A DNA stretch of 64,000 bases from Drosophila miranda (Eukaryota > Arthropoda > Insecta > Diptera > Drosophilidae). A program made the position numbers and the translations under genes. The notes below the pieces were generated by a model that was not told where the DNA came from, searched no databases, and saw nothing but the letters and a program-made list of their open reading frames with translations. The stretch is taken from contig NC_046673.1 in the NCBI RefSeq assembly GCF_003369915.1, forward strand, positions 13,314,001 through 13,378,000, read 5' to 3'. Of this stretch, positions 60,911 through 64,000 are shown in pieces (the first letter of the stretch is position 1; the number at the start of each line of letters is the position of its first letter).

Positions 60911-62747
60911 CGAGGGGGAACGTTGTGAGTTGCTGCGGACACCGCAACTCTACGGTTATACCCGATACTAAGTCAGTATGGCTCTCCTCCGGCAGACGCC
61001 GCTAATATTAAACGACACGACAAAGAGTGCGTGCGAGAGAGACAGAAAATCAGTCTGAGCGTGACGTCGGGGGCTGCGTAGCCAGTGCAAATTGATTTGT
61101 TCCTTTTGGCTATAAAAATGATCTGATCTGATCCAGATTCAGCAATCTGATAGATATGATCATTATCTATGATTCTGCGTTTAGTTTTCTCGTATCCTCA
61201 ATATTGTGGATGCAACAGATTTTCGTCCTTTGTGGGGGCGGAAAAGGGTGGGGCGAAATTCTGAGATATACGTTTTAAAGTGAGATCTAACAGGAGTGCG
61301 GATACCAAATTTGGTTACTCTAGCCTTAATAGTCTCTGAGATTCGTGGATGCCCCAGTTTTTCGTCCTTTGCGGGGGCGGAAGGGGGTGTGGCGAAATTT
61401 GGACACGAATCGGTCAAGGTCCAATATCACAGGAGTGTGGATACCAAATTTGGTTGCTCTGGCTCTTATAGGTTCTGAGATCCTTGAACTCATATTTTGC
61501 AATTGGCAAAACCGACCATGAAGCCTGTGTGTTAGAGAGAGACAGAGCGAGAAAGAATGAAATTGTTTTCTTGATTCTGGCTATAATAATTATACGATCT
61601 GGTTGAGATTTTACACTCTAAATTATATAGTCATCCTCTACGATTCTGCGTTTTTGGTTTTATCGTATCTTTAAAAATGTGGATGCCACAGATTTTCGTC
61701 CTTTGTGGTGGCAGAAGTGGGCGGGGCGAAGTTTTGAAATATTTTTGTAGCAGTGACCTATCACAGAAGTCTGGATCCAAAACATCGTTGCTCTAGATCT
61801 TATAGTCTTTGAGCACTAGGCGCTGAAGGGGACGGACGGACGGACGGACGGACGGACGGACGGACGGACGGACGGACAGACAGACAGACAGGGCTCAATC
61901 GACTCGGCTATTGATGCTGATCAAGAATATATATACTTTATGGGGTCGGAAACGATTCCTTCTGGACGTTACACACATCCACTTTTACCACAAATCTAAT
62001 ATACCCCAATACTCATTTTGAGTATCGGGCATAGCTCGCAAATAACTGTTGACACTTTCGGCGTGTCTGATAAAAACCTCTCATTGACGGACACATTGAG
62101 AAAATGGACTGAAAAGACCCGATCAAATCTGTTTTTTCTCAACTCGCTCTTCGCTCAAGCAAAGACCGATTTTTTCACTTCTCTTTTGTTCCTGTTTTTC
62201 ACTGAGCATCTTGTCGCGAGTGAACGAACAAAGTGTCTTTTGCGTATGTATGCGTGCTTGTACGTGTGATGCTTATGGCAACTATCAATTTTTGTGAATT
62301 CTATACGGTTTGACTATTGGAGCTTAAAATGAATCGTGAAAAGCAAAACGAAAATGTTCGTTTGCCAATTTTGCAAATAAATATATGTACATATGTATTA
62401 CAATACAATAGCCCAAAAGATGCGGAAAACATGAATAAATAAACATATACACGAAAAAAAAACTAAAAACACTTTACTCAGACACTTTTTTGGTTCTGCT
62501 CATCTAAAGACACTTTTGCTGTGAGCGCTTGACCAAAGTGTCTTTCTAAGTTGTTATTGTGAGACACGATCGTGTGTCGGGCTCACCCGAAAACCCGAAA
62601 CACATAACACAAGCGATGAGACAAAAAGTGTTCTGCTCAGTGAGAGAGAGACCGTGTGTCTTCGTGGTCTTTTTCGGTTTTGTCAGTGACGAGACAGCAA
62701 AGGGAAAAAGTGTTGACCGTCGTTTGCGAGCTATGGTATCGGGTATA
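60911..62747 (-). mobile_element. DINE-1/INE-1-like element, second copy
   Basis: Reverse orientation relative to 26414-27493: CGAGGGGGAACG, the terminal hairpin, central repeats with TTTCGTCCTTTG, a GGAC/AGAC microsatellite (61831-61888), then TATATATACTTTATGGGG and GAGTATCGGG. A younger DNA element sits in its end (62030-62735). The empty site is the junction AACAAAAAACTTACTTCCC (reverse complement) near 45475-45490. Confidence 0.8.
62030..62735. mobile_element. 706-bp element with 8-bp target duplication (hAT/P type)
   Basis: The left end is CATAGCTCGCAAATAACTG, and the right end read in reverse is CATAGCTCGCAAACGACGG: 13 identical bases, with similarity for about 30. GTATCGGG flanks both sides (62022-62029 and 62736-62743). 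The uninterrupted TATCGGGTATA is seen in the other DINE copy. The 8-bp duplication suits the hAT or P superfamily. No transposase is seen. Inner ACACTTT/AAAGTGT motifs recur many times. Confidence 0.85.
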
Positions 62748-62757
62748 AAAACTTACT

Positions 62758-62828
62758 TCCCATACCGGGAATCGAACCCGGGCCTTCTGGGTGAAAGCCA
62801 GATATCCTAGCCACTAGACCATATGGGA
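62758..62828 (-). tRNA. tRNA:Glu-TTC: tRNA-Glu (anticodon TTC), inverted copy
   Basis: Reverse complement of the gene at 45396-45466, with acceptor stem, anticodon TTC and both promoter boxes unchanged. The downstream side (lower coordinates) now abuts the DINE-1-like insertion; a TTTTT run close by still serves as terminator. Confidence 0.94.
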
Positions 62829-63030
62829 TATGGTGATAGTTGGTCTAAAGTGCGTTTTCTTTGAAATTCCTGTGAGTTGATTATTTTCAATGATGCATTC
62901 GCTAATCAGAGCGCACGGAAACCAAAAGCTATAAGTTACTACAACAATTTAAAAATGAAATCAACGTAGACATCAGGAAAATGGAGAAAAAAGAATCAAA
63001 AGCAGAGAAAAAAAGAAGCTTTTGACAGTT

Positions 63031-63101
63031 TCCCATACCGGGAATTGAACCCGGGCCTTCCGGGTGAGAGCCGGATATCCTAACCACTAGACAATATGGG
63101 A
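63031..63101 (-). tRNA. tRNA:Glu-CTC: tRNA-Glu (anticodon CTC), inverted copy
   Basis: Reverse complement of the gene at 45143-45213 with no visible change. It is followed by a T run (AAAAAAAG on the plus strand near 63009). Confidence 0.94.
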
Positions 63102-63118
63102 GATGTGCGCCTGCAGAC

Positions 63119-63550
63119 TAAGGCATAAACATCTGCCAATGTTTGTGCGTCAACCTTAACATTTCCCCATTTACAATGTGTTCGCTGCTATGTATGTACA
63201 TATGTTATGTATTTGGCAATGCCCTTCCATAAGGGCTTTCATTTCGATTGTTCTGGTTTTTGGGGTCTTCAATCTGGGTCTTCAGCACTGTCATCTCATT
63301 TCCCTCAGCAGCGAATCGTTTTTCGTCTGGAGTTTGCTACTCCCTGAGCACTGGGCACAAAGCGTATGGAAGTTAGCTCGAGTACGCTATCCATTGTGCT
63401 TGAAAGGGTTAAAATAGACTTCACTGTTAGCTTATAGATATATTAGGATAGTTTCGTGAATTCAGAACTATGAATTATACACACCTCAAGCACACACTGT
63501 TTGTCCCCCTGGCGCCACTGCAAGGTGGGTCTCACGGCCTTCCTGAAGAC
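63119..63550. repeat. Inverted copy of spacer part S1 (empty Harbinger site)
   Basis: Reverse complement of 43854-44285. At 63114-63124 it reads GCAGACTAAGGC, the site without the 837-bp element found at 44286. Confidence 0.85.
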
Positions 63551-64000
63551 CCATTCTTTATATTGGAATCGGTAATCTAGAGTCCGACTGGGATGCCACG
63601 ATTTCAGAAAAGGATGCTGGAAGAGCAGCTAGTTTCAAAATATAATCGACAGTCCTTACGAGTCCTTGCGAGTCCTAATGATCTGATTTTCCGACAATGA
63701 CGGCATTGATGATTTGGTTTTCAAATGTTTACAACAATATAGGTGTAGATTTTCGAATCATTGTTACACACCATAGACTGTAGTCCGTCTTATTCCCATA
63801 AACAAATACTATTCCCCGCTCTACCGTTTCTTTATCTGTCAGACTCTTACATTTCCGGATTCTATCCCCCACATCAGTTCCACAAACATTCTTCCAAGCG
63901 TACCTTAAATCAAAGTTCGTACATTCTGTTTTTAGAAAAATTATTTTTAGATTTATCTGAGCTATAGTTTCAGACCCTACAGTTTCAGGCCGCTGAAAAG
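63551..64000 (+). repeat. Amplicon unit 5, Fpgs upstream flank, cut by window edge
   Basis: Inverted relative to unit 1 (copy of about 43404-43853) and parallel to unit 2. The Fpgs start codon would lie about 40 bp past the window end, so a fifth Fpgs copy on the plus strand is expected. Confidence 0.85.

Noticed and set aside
61831-61888. GGAC repeats as a CRISPR-like or satellite array
   Set aside because: A tetranucleotide microsatellite inside a DINE-1-like element, without spacers.

Overview
This window looks like fly (Drosophila) nuclear DNA. The genes have short introns with GT/AG borders, the protein exons are rich in Gln, Ala and Ser codons, and DINE-1/INE-1-like and Helitron elements are present. 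Hexokinase A (Hex-A), which is X-linked (Muller A) in D. melanogaster, sits at 18.1-19.8 kb. The repeat types suggest the obscura group, but that is inference only. No LTR element or other virus-like fossil was recognised.

Left part (1-37 kb), ordinary gene-and-intergenic layout. A long minus-strand gene resembling the phostensin/taperin family (887-6746, continuing past the left edge) is followed by a minus-strand Tudor/MYND gene of piRNA-pathway type (9048-11933). That gene carries a 5'-truncated LINE with a 12-bp target duplication inside coding sequence, plus a frame break and a stop codon. Next comes intronless Hex-A on the plus strand with a long AT-rich 3' region. From 21 to 37 kb I see no convincing host gene, only a decayed Helitron helicase split by a DINE-1-like element (26.1-27.9 kb) and small repeats.

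Right part (37.2-64 kb), a young and rearranged amplicon. The unit is Chchd2 (+), an H2B-like histone (-), a histone H3-tail/H1 fusion gene (+) and folylpolyglutamate synthase (Fpgs, -). Unit 1 (37422-43853) is repeated as a near-identical inverted arm, unit 2 (45891-52317), around a 2-kb spacer that holds two tRNA-Glu genes. Unit 2 runs into a truncated direct copy of Fpgs (unit 3, 52314-54646), joined inside the first Chchd2 intron at a 4-bp microhomology. A truncated Tc1-like transposon (54647-56125) and a 179-bp flank fragment lead to unit 4 (56314-60505), which has the fusion gene and Fpgs but no H2B or Chchd2. The spacer with both tRNAs then reappears in inverted orientation (60506-63550), and a fifth Fpgs upstream region starts at 63551 and runs off the window.

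Among the copies, Fpgs looks intact in units 1, 2 and 4, H2B-like in units 1 and 2, the H3-tail/H1 fusion only in unit 4, and Chchd2 only in unit 1. Diverged histone-type genes caught in a palindromic, probably X-linked amplicon recall germline chromatin or sex-chromosome conflict loci. That role is a hypothesis; the sequence directly shows only the structure.
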